From VRUE01 sp963753585 (GTDB lineage Bacteria; Actinomycetota; Thermoleophilia; Solirubrobacterales; 70-9), in the NCBI GenBank assembly GCA_963753585.1, contig CAVWCU010000001.1, forward strand, positions 1,860,001 to 1,924,000: 64,000 nt of DNA, written 5' to 3'. The position numbers and the translations under genes are program-made. Below are positions 7,938-16,940 of the stretch, piece by piece (position 1 is the first letter of the stretch; each line of letters opens with the position of its first letter). The notes under the pieces were generated by a model. The model had not been told where the DNA came from and did no database searches. It worked only from the letters and a program-made list of their open reading frames with translations.

Positions 7938-9509
7938 CTGTTCGAAGAAATGCTGGTAGGTCGTCGGCGAACCGGACCGGCCAACCGGAGCGAACGGGCC
8001 CTGCTGGACGCAGCCGGGGGCCGGGACCGCTGCGGAGTCGGTCTGTCCGCCGTAGGCGTACGTCTTCAGGCGGTTGAAGAAGCTTTCTGCGTTTTTGAGC
8101 AGCGTCTCGGGGGTTTCCGGGATGGCCCTGTTCCTTTTCACCCGCGCTTGGAAGACTTCGCTGCTGGGCGTTTCCGGGTTGAGCGTCGCCGTGACGCCCG
8201 AGCTGCACTGGCGGGTCTCGAAGCTGGGCAGGCCCGAGGCGAGCCCTTTCATCGCCAGCGGCTGGCTGTAGGCGCTGTTGCGGTTGCTCGTCAGGCGGTT
8301 GGGGAAGGTGGCCAGCGACTCCGGGCTGAACGGGCCCATCGCCCTTATGTAGTGGATCTTTTCACCCTTCGCGTTTTCGGTAGTCAGCGTGGCATTGGTC
8401 ATCGCCGCCACGTTGGCCGCCGTCCCTGCCAGCTCGCGCTTGTAGAGGTCGAGGCCGGTGAGGACCGGGTTGAGATTGCGCAGGAACGGGTCGACCGCGC
8501 GCAGCAGCGGCGGGAACTCGTCGCGGAAGAGCTTGCGCACCGCCGGGAAGCCGGTGGAGGCGCGTTTTATCACCGGTCGCAGGCCTTCGAAGAAGCCCTG
8601 GGCCTGGGGCGCCAGGTTGGAGAAGGCGACGAGGGTCGGCGAGAGCTCTTCGGCGACGGGGACGAGCTGGCGCATCACCGGGTCGGCCATCACCGCGAAC
8701 GATTTGAACCGTTCCAGGGTCAGCCGCGACTCGTCCTGGAAGGTCGGGAAGGCCCGGAAGAGCGCTTCGATGTCCCGGTCGCGCTCGGCGGCGGTGCTGA
8801 AGACGACGTTGGAGTTGCGGATCAACCCCGCCAGCTCGCCCTGGCGGCCGCGCAGCGCCTCGAGGGAGATCGCGCCGTTGCGGAAGAGCCGGTTGACGGC
8901 GAGCTTCTGGCTGTCGAGGATGCGGAAGAGGCGGTCGGCCTGGGTGAAGGTCGGTTCGAGTTCGCCGAAGGCGTAGGAGAGGTCCTGGCCGCGGCCCTCG
9001 ATCGCGACCGCGGCTTCCTGCTGCCAGCTCTGGAAGGCGGCCCGCGTCTGTGGGTCGAAGGTGCGGAAGATCTCGTCGAGCTGGACCGATTCGGCGACCT
9101 GGGCCGGCGCCAGCGTGCCGCCGTCGGGCAGCGGCGGGCCCTCACGGTCGCCGGGCGTGAGCTCGATGTAGGTCTCGGCGAGCAGCGTCTTCGTGCGCAG
9201 GATCGCCCGCGTGTCGCGGGGGATCGGGCCGTACTTGTCCTGGATCGCGACCTGGGCCAGCGCCTTCTTGCCGTCCGGGGCGAGGACGATGTCCTGGACC
9301 TTGCCAACCGAGACCCCGGAGATCCGCACGTCGGACTGCTGGGCGAGCTGGGTCGCCTCCTTGAAGGGAATCTTGATCTCGTAGGTCTTGGCCTTGAACG
9401 GGGTCGGGCCGCCGAAGGTGATCCAGAGGAAGAGCAGGATGCCGAAGCACGACAGCGCGAAGCCGGCGATGACGAGGAGCTGGGTTGTGCTGGGGGCGCG
9501 CTTGCTCAT
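7929..9509 (-). CDS. MCE-family lipid-transport protein, sixth gene of the operon
   Basis: MCE proteins form tunnels or rings that carry lipids across the envelope, usually with YrbE permeases and an ATPase. This 526-aa member has one N-terminal membrane helix (about residues 10-31), then the MCE domain (YEIKIPFKEATQLAQQSDVRI, then SGVSVGKVQDIVLAPDG). A long helical region rich in Leu/Arg follows, typical of actinobacterial Mce proteins, and then a C-terminal tail. It is the last of six overlapping genes. Its ATG overlaps the previous stop as ATGA. The stop is part of the palindromic structure at 7803-7937. Confidence 0.92.
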   Translation of the reverse strand: MSKRAPSTTQLLVIAGFALSCFGILLFLWITFGGPTPFKAKTYEIKIPFKEATQLAQQSDVRISGVSVGKVQDIVLAPDGKKALAQVAIQDKYGPIPRDTRAILRTKTLLAETYIELTPGDREGPPLPDGGTLAPAQVAESVQLDEIFRTFDPQTRAAFQSWQQEAAVAIEGRGQDLSYAFGELEPTFTQADRLFRILDSQKLAVNRLFRNGAISLEALRGRQGELAGLIRNSNVVFSTAAERDRDIEALFRAFPTFQDESRLTLERFKSFAVMADPVMRQLVPVAEELSPTLVAFSNLAPQAQGFFEGLRPVIKRASTGFPAVRKLFRDEFPPLLRAVDPFLRNLNPVLTGLDLYKRELAGTAANVAAMTNATLTTENAKGEKIHYIRAMGPFSPESLATFPNRLTSNRNSAYSQPLAMKGLASGLPSFETRQCSSGVTATLNPETPSSEVFQARVKRNRAIPETPETLLKNAESFFNRLKTYAYGGQTDSAAVPAPGCVQQGPFAPVGRSGSPTTYQHFFEQAE

Positions 9510-10897
9510 TCTGTTCCGGGCCCGCAGCTTCGAGTGGGTTCGGCGGGGTCGGCGGCGACCGGCGGCAGTTCGCCTTTGCGCGGGAACCTTGCGCCTTGGA
9601 GAAGGGTCAGGAGATACGGTTTGTTGCTGGTGAGGCCGTAGGCCAGGTCGGTCCCGTTGCAGGAGATCAGGACCTGGCTGCGCTGGATCGGGCCGGCAGG
9701 GTCCTCGAGGTTGAAGGTGGCGTTGAAGTTGTGGTTGAGCCAGGGCAGGTAGAAGAGGTAGCTCTGCCGCGAGCCCTTCGGCTTGAAGGCGAGTTCGTTG
9801 AGGAACCCGTTGAAGCCTTCGAGCGACTGGCCGAAGCCACGAACCGACTTCTCGAAGTCGGCGGCACCCTGCTTGGCGTGGGTGAGCACGGGGCGGACTT
9901 CACGGGTGAAGGGGCGGATCTGGTCGCGGATCGGCACGGTCGTCTGCTCGAAGAGCCGCTCGTTGGCCCTCAGCGCCGGGCCGAGCGCCTGCGCCTGCGG
10001 GATCAGGTCGATCAGCGCCGGGCGGGCGGCGTTGGAGAACCGGTTGACGCTGGCGAAGGTGGCCTCCGCGGTGCCCAGGGTGGAGGGGAGCTCCGTCAGC
10101 GTCTCCTGAATCGCCTGCTGCTGGTTGGCGAAGTTGCCCAGGGCGGCCTTGGAAGAGCTGACGAAGCGTTCCAGCTCCCTGTCGTGACGACCGAGCTCGG
10201 TCGTCAGCAGGCTGAAGCCGTGGATCGCCCTGGCGATCGCGACGCGACGCCTCGCAACCGCCCGGTTGAGGTCCGCGGTGTAGTGGACGAAGGGCTGGAA
10301 GCGCCGCAGGGCGCCGGAGAGCTGGCGGCCGCGGCCGCCGATCCCCTGGGCGCCGCCGGCGACGAGGAGCTGGATGTACTGGCGGGTGTCGGCGTCGAGG
10401 GTGGCGAGGAAGGCGTCGAGGTTGACGTTGGGTTCGGTCCGCGAGAGCGGGAAGTTGTAGCCGTCCTCGATCTGACCGTCGGCCTGCCCCGGGTCGACCT
10501 CGACGGTCATGTCGTTGAGGTTGGTTTTCGGCCGCAGCAGCAGGGTCGCGTCGGGATGGATCAGCTCCATGTACTGGGGCTCGATGTCCATGCCGACGAC
10601 GGCGTGGCCGTCTTCGAGCTCGACCGAGGACACCTTGCCGATCTGGATGCCGGCGATGACGACGGCCTGGCCCTGGCCCGGGGTCACCGCCTGGGCCGTG
10701 GTGAACTCCCCGGTCACGTGGGCGAACTCTTCGCCGACGGCGGGGATCCAGGAGGGCAGCGAGGCTTTCTGCTGGGTGAAGATCCAGAGCGTCATCACGA
10801 TGCCGACCGTGGCGAGGACGGCGATCGCGATCGTGTCCTTGCTGCGCCCGCGCGACTGGCGGGAAAGGGAGGCGCGGAAGTGCGACCAGCGGCTCAT
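9506..10897 (-). CDS. MCE-family lipid-transport protein, fifth gene
   Basis: The start at 10897 (MSRWSHFRASL) overlaps the upstream stop as ATGA. An open frame runs much farther upstream but only in the shadow of the previous gene. The 463-aa product has a membrane helix at about residues 24-42 and an MCE domain (GEFTTAQAVTPGQGQAVVI, then AGIQIGKVSSVELEDGHAVV). A long amphipathic helical domain follows, then a conserved-looking SYLFYLPWLNHNFNATF segment. A Cys pair (ISCNGTD and RSCGPG) is near the end. It is anchored by the N-terminal helix with the bulk outside. Confidence 0.92.
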   Translation of the reverse strand: MSRWSHFRASLSRQSRGRSKDTIAIAVLATVGIVMTLWIFTQQKASLPSWIPAVGEEFAHVTGEFTTAQAVTPGQGQAVVIAGIQIGKVSSVELEDGHAVVGMDIEPQYMELIHPDATLLLRPKTNLNDMTVEVDPGQADGQIEDGYNFPLSRTEPNVNLDAFLATLDADTRQYIQLLVAGGAQGIGGRGRQLSGALRRFQPFVHYTADLNRAVARRRVAIARAIHGFSLLTTELGRHDRELERFVSSSKAALGNFANQQQAIQETLTELPSTLGTAEATFASVNRFSNAARPALIDLIPQAQALGPALRANERLFEQTTVPIRDQIRPFTREVRPVLTHAKQGAADFEKSVRGFGQSLEGFNGFLNELAFKPKGSRQSYLFYLPWLNHNFNATFNLEDPAGPIQRSQVLISCNGTDLAYGLTSNKPYLLTLLQGARFPRKGELPPVAADPAEPTRSCGPGTE

Positions 10898-12402
10898 GGG
10901 CTCACCGCCGCCGGTGTGGGTGCGCCGACCTGGCCGAGCGGGCCATTGAGGTCGGGTACGGGGTTGGAGTCGCAGCGCACGTCGGGCTTCTTCGGCGGAC
11001 GACCCGCGAGCTGGGGCTGGGTTCCGATCGGCGGGGCGATCGTGTGTGAGAAAACCTGTTTGTCGGTTGCCAGGTTTCCGCCGGGTGCGGGGGCTTCCGC
11101 GAGCACGTCGCCGCCGCCGGGCTGCAGGCGCACGAAGGGGCCGTTGCCGTCGAAGGTCTGGCCCCAGCCGGAGAAGTTGGCCAGCGTGTAGAGGAACTCG
11201 CGGTAGTTGGGGCCGCCGGTGCTGAACCGGTCGCCGAGCGTCTGGTTGAAGGTCGGGACCATGACCCTGGACGTGCAGAGGCTGATCCGGTTGAGCTGGG
11301 GCAGCGCGATCGCCTTGCCCGCCTGGGCCGCGCCTGCGAAGCCGGGGGTGGCTTCGGCCAGGAGCTTGGCGGTGCCGCCGCCCTCCCTGCCCGAGAGCAG
11401 CGGGCGGGCCTGCTTGATCCAGGGCTTCCCGGCGGCGATCCAGCCGGGAAGCTCTTCGACCGCCGGGGTCAGCTCGATCGCCCAGGCCCGCAGCGGCGGC
11501 AGGGTCTTGTTGAGGCTGACCAGCGAGCCGTGGAACTCGTCGAGGAAGGGCGCCAGGCGCTGGATCGTCGCGGTGAGGTTGGTCGACTGCGCGGCGAGGG
11601 CGCCGGTGAAGACGTCGAAGTTGACGATCAGCCCCTTGAGGTCCTCCTCGTTGCGAGCGAGGGCGCCGAAGGCACGGCCGGCGCCGGCGACGAGGCGGGA
11701 GAGGTCGCGCGGCTGGGTGCCGAGCAGCGCGTTGGTGACCTGGGCGCTGTAGCGCCCCGCGTCGCCGCCGTAACGGAGGACGCCGTTGAGGGCCTCGGCA
11801 CCGCTCTTGCCCTGCACCTCGGGGAGCTGGGTCTCGTCTTCCGCCCCGGTCGGCTCGTGCGTGAGCGCCGTGCCGTAGCTCTGCAGCAGGCGGCTGAGGT
11901 CGGCCCGCACGGGCGCCTGCAGGGCGGTCAGCACCTCGTCGATCTGGACCCAGGTGGAGGTGTGGCTGACCCCGATCGTGTCGCCGCTGGCGAGCTCCGG
12001 TGCGCTCGGGCTGCCGGGCGCGAGGTCGACGAAGAAGTTGCCCTCGAGGAAGATCCGCGGTCGGATCGCGGCGAAGGCGTCGTCGTGGATCGGGCGGCCC
12101 TTGCCTTCGACGGTGAAGGTGACCTTGGTCGCGTCGCCGTCGCGCTCGACCCCGATCACGCGGCCGACGTCGACCCCGGCGATCCGCACCGGCGAGTTGG
12201 TCGCGATGTTGACGCCGTTGGAGAAGGTCGCCTCGAGCTGATACCCGTAGCTGGTGAAGGGCACGTGGCCGGTGAAGGCGAGATAGGGCCCGATCGTGAA
12301 GATGAGGAGGAAGATCACCGCGATCAGGGCATTGCTGGGCCGCCACTTGAAGCGGCTGTTGGTCGCCCCGGCCCTGGTGTCGCGCTCAGGCAGGCGTCCC
12401 AT
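10894..12402 (-). CDS. MCE-family lipid-transport protein, fourth gene
   Basis: This 502-aa protein has an N-terminal helix at about residues 24-42 (ALIAVIFLLIFTIGPYLAF). The MCE domain follows: YQLEATFSNGVNIATNSPVRI, AGVDVGRVIGVERDGDATKV, and FFVDLAPGSPSAPEL. The long helical region ends in a Pro/Gly-rich tail with one Cys pair (LCTSR and VRCDSN). The ATG shares one base with the previous gene's stop (TGATG), and the stop overlaps the next ATG. It is coupled with the whole mce set and probably occupies one slot of a hetero-hexameric tunnel. Confidence 0.92.
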   Translation of the reverse strand: MGRLPERDTRAGATNSRFKWRPSNALIAVIFLLIFTIGPYLAFTGHVPFTSYGYQLEATFSNGVNIATNSPVRIAGVDVGRVIGVERDGDATKVTFTVEGKGRPIHDDAFAAIRPRIFLEGNFFVDLAPGSPSAPELASGDTIGVSHTSTWVQIDEVLTALQAPVRADLSRLLQSYGTALTHEPTGAEDETQLPEVQGKSGAEALNGVLRYGGDAGRYSAQVTNALLGTQPRDLSRLVAGAGRAFGALARNEEDLKGLIVNFDVFTGALAAQSTNLTATIQRLAPFLDEFHGSLVSLNKTLPPLRAWAIELTPAVEELPGWIAAGKPWIKQARPLLSGREGGGTAKLLAEATPGFAGAAQAGKAIALPQLNRISLCTSRVMVPTFNQTLGDRFSTGGPNYREFLYTLANFSGWGQTFDGNGPFVRLQPGGGDVLAEAPAPGGNLATDKQVFSHTIAPPIGTQPQLAGRPPKKPDVRCDSNPVPDLNGPLGQVGAPTPAAVSP

Positions 12403-13835
12403 CAGCCTTCACCCAGCTGTCTCTTGGACTGACCGGTGGTCTTGAAGCCGTCGTTGCGGGGCGTGTTGCCGATCCTCGTCTTGCCCGCTTCGTAGAGCTC
12501 GTTCCCCGCCTCGCACTCTTTGGGCTGTCCGGGGGAGGCGGTGTTCGGATAGGGGTTGGAGTGGAGGTGGTTCTTGTTGTTCGGGCCTCCGCCGTTGGCC
12601 GGCGCAGAGGCAGGGCCGGACTCCGAGTTCGGCCCTTCGGGCGCCTCGAAGGCGATCGCGTTGACCCAGCCGCCCAGCGAGTTGCCTTCGCTGGAGGCAT
12701 TGGCGAGGTTGCGGAAGGCGATCGTCAGGTAGTTGCAGGTGGTCTGAGCGGGGCCGATGAAGCGGATCGCCGGCCCGAGCAGGTCGTTGGTGTCGATCAG
12801 CAGGTCGAGGCCGTTGAAGACGCCTGGCGCTTCCTGGAAGGCGAGCAGCGCGTCCGCCGTCGGTGGCAGCTGGGCGTTCAGCTTCGGCGATTCGTTCAGC
12901 GCGGGAATGCCGGCACGGAGCGCCGCCGCGATCGTCGGCGAGGTTTCGGCGAGCGCCTTGGCGCCGGGCCGCAGGGCGGCGAAGAAGCGCTCGGAGTCGC
13001 GGAGGAAAGGCCGCAGGGCGGGCAGGGTCTCGGTCGCCACGTCGAGCGTCTCGGGGCCCTTGGAGATCGTTTCCTGGATGTAGGGGCGGGAGACGCGGGC
13101 GAAGGCGGCGAAGGTGCGGTCGAGTGCGACGAACATGCTCGCCTGCTCGGCCGCCACCGGGGCCAGGGTGGCGGAGAAGTTCTCCAGCGCCCGCCAGAAG
13201 CCGCCGAAGTTGGTGCTGGGGGCGACCAGGTTGGCGAGGGCCGGCTGGCCGCTTTCGAGGGCTTCGCGCAGCACGGCGAAGAAGGCGTTGAGCTGGGGGC
13301 CGCGGGCGGCGAAGGCGTTGCCGAATCCGGCCAGGCCGCGCTGGATCGAGAGCCTGGTCTTCTCGTCGAACATGTCGAAGAACTGGTCGATGTCGACCGG
13401 TTCGGGACGTGCCGCCGAGAGCGGGATCGTTTCGCCGGCGGCGAGGCCCTCGTCGGAATCGCCGGGCACGATCTGCAGGTACTTGAGGCCGAGCGGGGAT
13501 TTGGGCCGGATGATCATCGTCGAGTTGGCCGGCAGCGGCTGCACGCTCTTGTCGAGGCTGAGGCTGAGGTCGGCCGCGACCCCACCGCCCCCCGTCTGCA
13601 CGGGAACCACCTTCTTGACGACGCCTACGCGGGCGCCGCCGATCCGCACCTCGTTGCCCTTGACCAGGGCGTTGGCGTTGGGCACGCGGGCGGTGAGGTT
13701 GTAGGTGGAGACGAAGGGAAGGCCGTTGTTGGCGTTGTAGGCGAGGAAGACGGCGACGATCACGACCAGCACGGTCACAGCGCCGACGATCACCGGGCTG
13801 CTCGCCACCCCCTGTATGCCGCTGCGGTTCCTCAT
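12402..13835 (-). CDS. MCE-family lipid-transport protein, third gene
   Basis: The 477-aa product begins MRNRSGIQGVASS and has a membrane helix at about residues 15-33. Its MCE domain reads YNLTARVPNANALVKGNEVRI, GGARVGVVKKVVPV, then LKYLQIVPGDSDEGL. The C-terminal part is helical (SIQRGLAGFGNAFAARGPQL and similar heptads), then a Gly/Asn-rich tail (NGGGPNNKNHLHSNPYPN) with Cys in CEAGNELY. It overlaps both neighbours by 1-4 bases. Within the set it is distinguished by the NYLTIAFRNLANASS segment near residue 370. Confidence 0.92.
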   Translation of the reverse strand: MRNRSGIQGVASSPVIVGAVTVLVVIVAVFLAYNANNGLPFVSTYNLTARVPNANALVKGNEVRIGGARVGVVKKVVPVQTGGGGVAADLSLSLDKSVQPLPANSTMIIRPKSPLGLKYLQIVPGDSDEGLAAGETIPLSAARPEPVDIDQFFDMFDEKTRLSIQRGLAGFGNAFAARGPQLNAFFAVLREALESGQPALANLVAPSTNFGGFWRALENFSATLAPVAAEQASMFVALDRTFAAFARVSRPYIQETISKGPETLDVATETLPALRPFLRDSERFFAALRPGAKALAETSPTIAAALRAGIPALNESPKLNAQLPPTADALLAFQEAPGVFNGLDLLIDTNDLLGPAIRFIGPAQTTCNYLTIAFRNLANASSEGNSLGGWVNAIAFEAPEGPNSESGPASAPANGGGPNNKNHLHSNPYPNTASPGQPKECEAGNELYEAGKTRIGNTPRNDGFKTTGQSKRQLGEG

Positions 13836-15349
13836 CGTCCCAGGAGGTAGTCGAGGAGGACGCGTTCGCGAGGCGCCGGGAGTGGGCGGGCGGCGCCGAG
13901 CTCACGCCCGTCGCCGAGGCCGGGGGTCGCGGGGCCGGTCGGCACCGAGGGCGCGAGGCCGGCGCCGGGAGTACCGGGCCGGGCAAGGGTCCCGCCGGCG
14001 CGGCTCGCTTCCGCCTCTTCGAGGAGGCCGGCCAGGCCGGCGCTGCCGATCGACGAGCTGCCGGCGCCGAAGCCGGTGAATTTGGCCGAGCAACCGCTCT
14101 CCGATGCGGTCACGTATTCGATGCAGTTCGTCAGCGTCACGATGCTGCGCAGGAAGTGCCCGTATTCGTCGAAGCCGTTGGTCGTCGCGGTGCCGTTGTA
14201 GATCAGGTCGACGAGGTTGCTCCAGCCCCCCGTTTCCCGCACGCTGCCGAAGAATTCGGCGAGCTTCGTCGTCGGGTTGGCGCCCGCCTTGGCCAGGTCG
14301 CGCGTCTTGCGCACGATCGGGTCGGCGGCGAGCAGGGTCGGCCCGGCCTCTTCGCCCGTCGCCCCGAGCGACTTAAGGGCCACCGTCGAGGCGGCCGAGA
14401 AGGGGGTCAGCAGGCGGGTGGCTTCGGCGAACGAGGGTGCAGCCTCGCCCAGGTCGGCGAAGACCGGCGTGGCGGTGTCGGAGAATCCCCCGAGGCTGGC
14501 CATGGTCGCGCGGAACTCGCGCAGGAAGGCAGGGAGCTTGCGCAGTGAGGCTTCCAGGTCGGCCCCGCGTTCGGAGCTGGCTTCGGCCGCCGCACCGGAG
14601 TTGGCGAAGAAGCCGGCGACGTGGGCGCGCTCACGCGAGAGCGGCTCGAGGATCTGCTCGGAGTCGGCTGCCAGCTGGGTGAGCCGGTCGCGCTGGTCGT
14701 TCAATTCCCCGATCAAGCGGTCGACGTCGCGCAGGACCGGGTTGGCGCGCTTCACGGCGGCCTCGATGTCGGACCCGCGAGAGGCCAGGCCCGCCCCGAG
14801 TTCGTTGAAGATCAGGCGGAAGCGCTGGGCGTAAGGCAGTTTGCTGATGTTGTTGATCAGGTCCGGGTCGACGCTGGTGCTGTTGTTCTCCAGCGGCAGC
14901 AGGTACTGGCCGGCGCCGGGCTGGTCGTCGGGAATCTCCCTCAGCGGCGGTGCGGGCGGAGTGCCCGGGGCGCGCGGCAGGGTCGGCCGGCAGTCGACGA
15001 ACTTCTCGCCGATCAGCGACTGGGGGCGGATGTGGCAGCTGGCATCGCTGCGGAAGTCCTGGAAGCCGGGATCGGTGATCGTCATCACGATCACGGCCTT
15101 GCCCGGCACCTTCTGCGGCTCGCCGCCCTCGTAGCTGGCGACCTCGCCCAGCCGGGTCACGTCCACGGACTCGATCTCGCCGACGTTGGCGCCGGCGACG
15201 CGGACCTGCTCGCCCTTGACCATGAAGCCGCCGTTGTCGAAGATCGCCCGCACCACGTAGCCGCCGTCGCCGCTGCCCCCGGAGACGAGCAGGACGATCG
15301 CGACGACGATCGCCGCCACCACCGCGCCTATGGCAAGCGGTCGCTTCAT
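13832..15349 (-). CDS. MCE-family lipid-transport protein, second gene
   Basis: This 505-aa protein starts MKRPLAIGAVVAAIVVAIVL, so the membrane helix is at the very N-terminus. Some actinobacterial Mce proteins at this position carry a lipobox, but none is visible here. The MCE domain is YVVRAIFDNGGFMVKGEQVRV, AGANVGEIESVDVTRLG, and SLIGEKFVDCRP. Long helices follow, then a Gly/Ala/Pro-rich C-terminus with Cys near NCIEYVTASESGC. It begins as an ATGA overlap with the first mce gene. Confidence 0.92.
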   Translation of the reverse strand: MKRPLAIGAVVAAIVVAIVLLVSGGSGDGGYVVRAIFDNGGFMVKGEQVRVAGANVGEIESVDVTRLGEVASYEGGEPQKVPGKAVIVMTITDPGFQDFRSDASCHIRPQSLIGEKFVDCRPTLPRAPGTPPAPPLREIPDDQPGAGQYLLPLENNSTSVDPDLINNISKLPYAQRFRLIFNELGAGLASRGSDIEAAVKRANPVLRDVDRLIGELNDQRDRLTQLAADSEQILEPLSRERAHVAGFFANSGAAAEASSERGADLEASLRKLPAFLREFRATMASLGGFSDTATPVFADLGEAAPSFAEATRLLTPFSAASTVALKSLGATGEEAGPTLLAADPIVRKTRDLAKAGANPTTKLAEFFGSVRETGGWSNLVDLIYNGTATTNGFDEYGHFLRSIVTLTNCIEYVTASESGCSAKFTGFGAGSSSIGSAGLAGLLEEAEASRAGGTLARPGTPGAGLAPSVPTGPATPGLGDGRELGAARPLPAPRERVLLDYLLGR

Positions 15350-16752
15350 GGTCCCGGAGGTGCGTCGTCGGGGTTGCAGTCGGAGGTGGTCACGCCCGAG
15401 CCGGAGAAGGGCGGTTCGACGAAGGGGCTGGAGCCGTCGGCCGCGGGCTGGCTGGCACCGCCCGGACAGCGGCGCGTGACCCCTGCCGCGCTGCCGAACA
15501 CGTCGTACTGTTCGCTCGGCGAGATCGGCTCCAGAGCGCTGCCGCTGCCGGCATATTTGAAGATGTTGAGGTCGGAGAAGCTGACCCGGGCGTAGTGCCC
15601 GTTGCCGTCGTAGGGCGCCGTGACCTGGCCCAGCTTGGCGAACCCGTTGAAGAGGTCGGGCGCGTAGGCGCGGAAGAAATTGAGGTTCGGCTGGAAGTCG
15701 GAGATCGCGCCTTCGGCGTGGGGGAAGGTCCTGGAGGCCCGCTGCTGCACCGTCGGCAGCGCCGCCAGCAGTTCGTTTGCGTCGTTGGCGAAGCCCGGGC
15801 GCGCCACGGTGAGGCGGAGGTTCTTGAAGACCGGCACCGCTTTCGAGAGCACCGGGCGCAGTTCGCCCAAGAAGGGGGCGAGGCCCTTGGTGGCGGTTGC
15901 CGAAGCTTCGATCAGCGGTTCGAGGTCGTCGAGGGCCGCTCGCAGGTTGACGAACGTCGTGTTCGCCTGGCGGAAGGTGGGGGGCAGGAGCGCGAGGCTG
16001 CGGCCGAGGGCGACGTTCTCCTCGGCGATCGCGCCGAATGCCGTGCTGGCGTTGGAGATCGCGCTGGAGAGCTCCTCGCTGCGTTCGGATACTGCCGTGC
16101 CGAGCCGGCTGGAGCTGACCAGGAACCGCGAGAAGAGCCGTTCGTCGGCGGTCAGCTCGCGGAAGAGCGCACCGGCCCGGTTGAGGCCGACGCCGAAGTA
16201 CTTGATCGAGTCGTTGCCGTCCTCCCCACGCCCGGCGTACCAGGTTGCGTTGCCGCGGATGAACTGGCCGAGGGCGCGGCGAACCGGCGTCGGGAACGTG
16301 TTGAAGAACTGGTCGATGTCGACCGGGGTGGTGGTCGAGGCGAGGCCCAGGGTCGCGTCGTCGCCCAGCGGCGGGTTGCTGTTGGGGCCGGGGCTGATCG
16401 AGACGTAGTGGTTGGCGACGCCCGAGAGCGAGGTCGCGCGGATGATCGCCGTGGTGCCCTCGTGCAGCTCCTGTTCGACGCTGACCTCGACCTCGGCCAG
16501 GTTGTCGTCGGTGAGGTCGATGCTTTCGACCGAGCCGACCGGCTGGCCGCCGATCAGGACCTGGTTGTCGGGGACGAGCTGGCTGGCGTTCTGGAAGAGC
16601 AGCCGGTAACGGTGATCGCCGCTGCCGCCGAGGATGACGACGCCGAGCGCGATCACCGCAACCGCCAGCACCGCGATCGCCGCGATTCGCGCGGGGGTGA
16701 CCCCCCGGCCTTGCGCCGCGCTCTTGTCCTCGCCTGAGGGTTTGGCAGCCAC
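15346..16752 (-). CDS. MCE-family lipid-transport protein, first gene of the operon
   Basis: This is the promoter-proximal mce gene. The most likely start is the GTG at 16752 (V-AAKPSGEDKSAAQG); an in-frame ATG at 16830 gives 26 extra residues of poor character. A membrane helix lies about 22-42 residues in. The MCE domain is YRLLFQNASQLVPDNQVLI, GGQPVGSVESIDLTDDNLAEV, and SGVANHYVSISPG. The helical region follows (TFRQANTTFVNLRAALDDLEP) and the tail has two Cys (RRCPGGA, TSDCNPD). Mycobacterial mce operons start with two yrbE genes. Here the gene upstream is a divergent secreted protein, so the permease is absent from the window. Confidence 0.9.
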   Translation of the reverse strand: MAAKPSGEDKSAAQGRGVTPARIAAIAVLAVAVIALGVVILGGSGDHRYRLLFQNASQLVPDNQVLIGGQPVGSVESIDLTDDNLAEVEVSVEQELHEGTTAIIRATSLSGVANHYVSISPGPNSNPPLGDDATLGLASTTTPVDIDQFFNTFPTPVRRALGQFIRGNATWYAGRGEDGNDSIKYFGVGLNRAGALFRELTADERLFSRFLVSSSRLGTAVSERSEELSSAISNASTAFGAIAEENVALGRSLALLPPTFRQANTTFVNLRAALDDLEPLIEASATATKGLAPFLGELRPVLSKAVPVFKNLRLTVARPGFANDANELLAALPTVQQRASRTFPHAEGAISDFQPNLNFFRAYAPDLFNGFAKLGQVTAPYDGNGHYARVSFSDLNIFKYAGSGSALEPISPSEQYDVFGSAAGVTRRCPGGASQPAADGSSPFVEPPFSGSGVTTSDCNPDDAPPGP

Positions 16753-16940
16753 GGATCGTCGCTTGCGGTTCCCCGGCCTCCGATCCGGGGGAAACGGCTG
16801 CAGAATCGTATCCGAGCGGCCCGCTGCCAAGCGCGGGGCGTGCAGGTACTTAACTGGAATTCAACGCGCTACTCTGGAACTGCGGCGGGTTAAGGGAACG
16901 GGAGGCGCAGGGGCAAAACCGAAAAGGAGCTAGAAAGCCA

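Noticed and set aside
9506..12346. A 946-residue minus-strand frame that would fuse two mce genes
   Set aside because: The upstream half is Arg/Pro-rich shadow of the preceding mce gene in another frame; the real start at 10897 overlaps the upstream stop like its neighbours.
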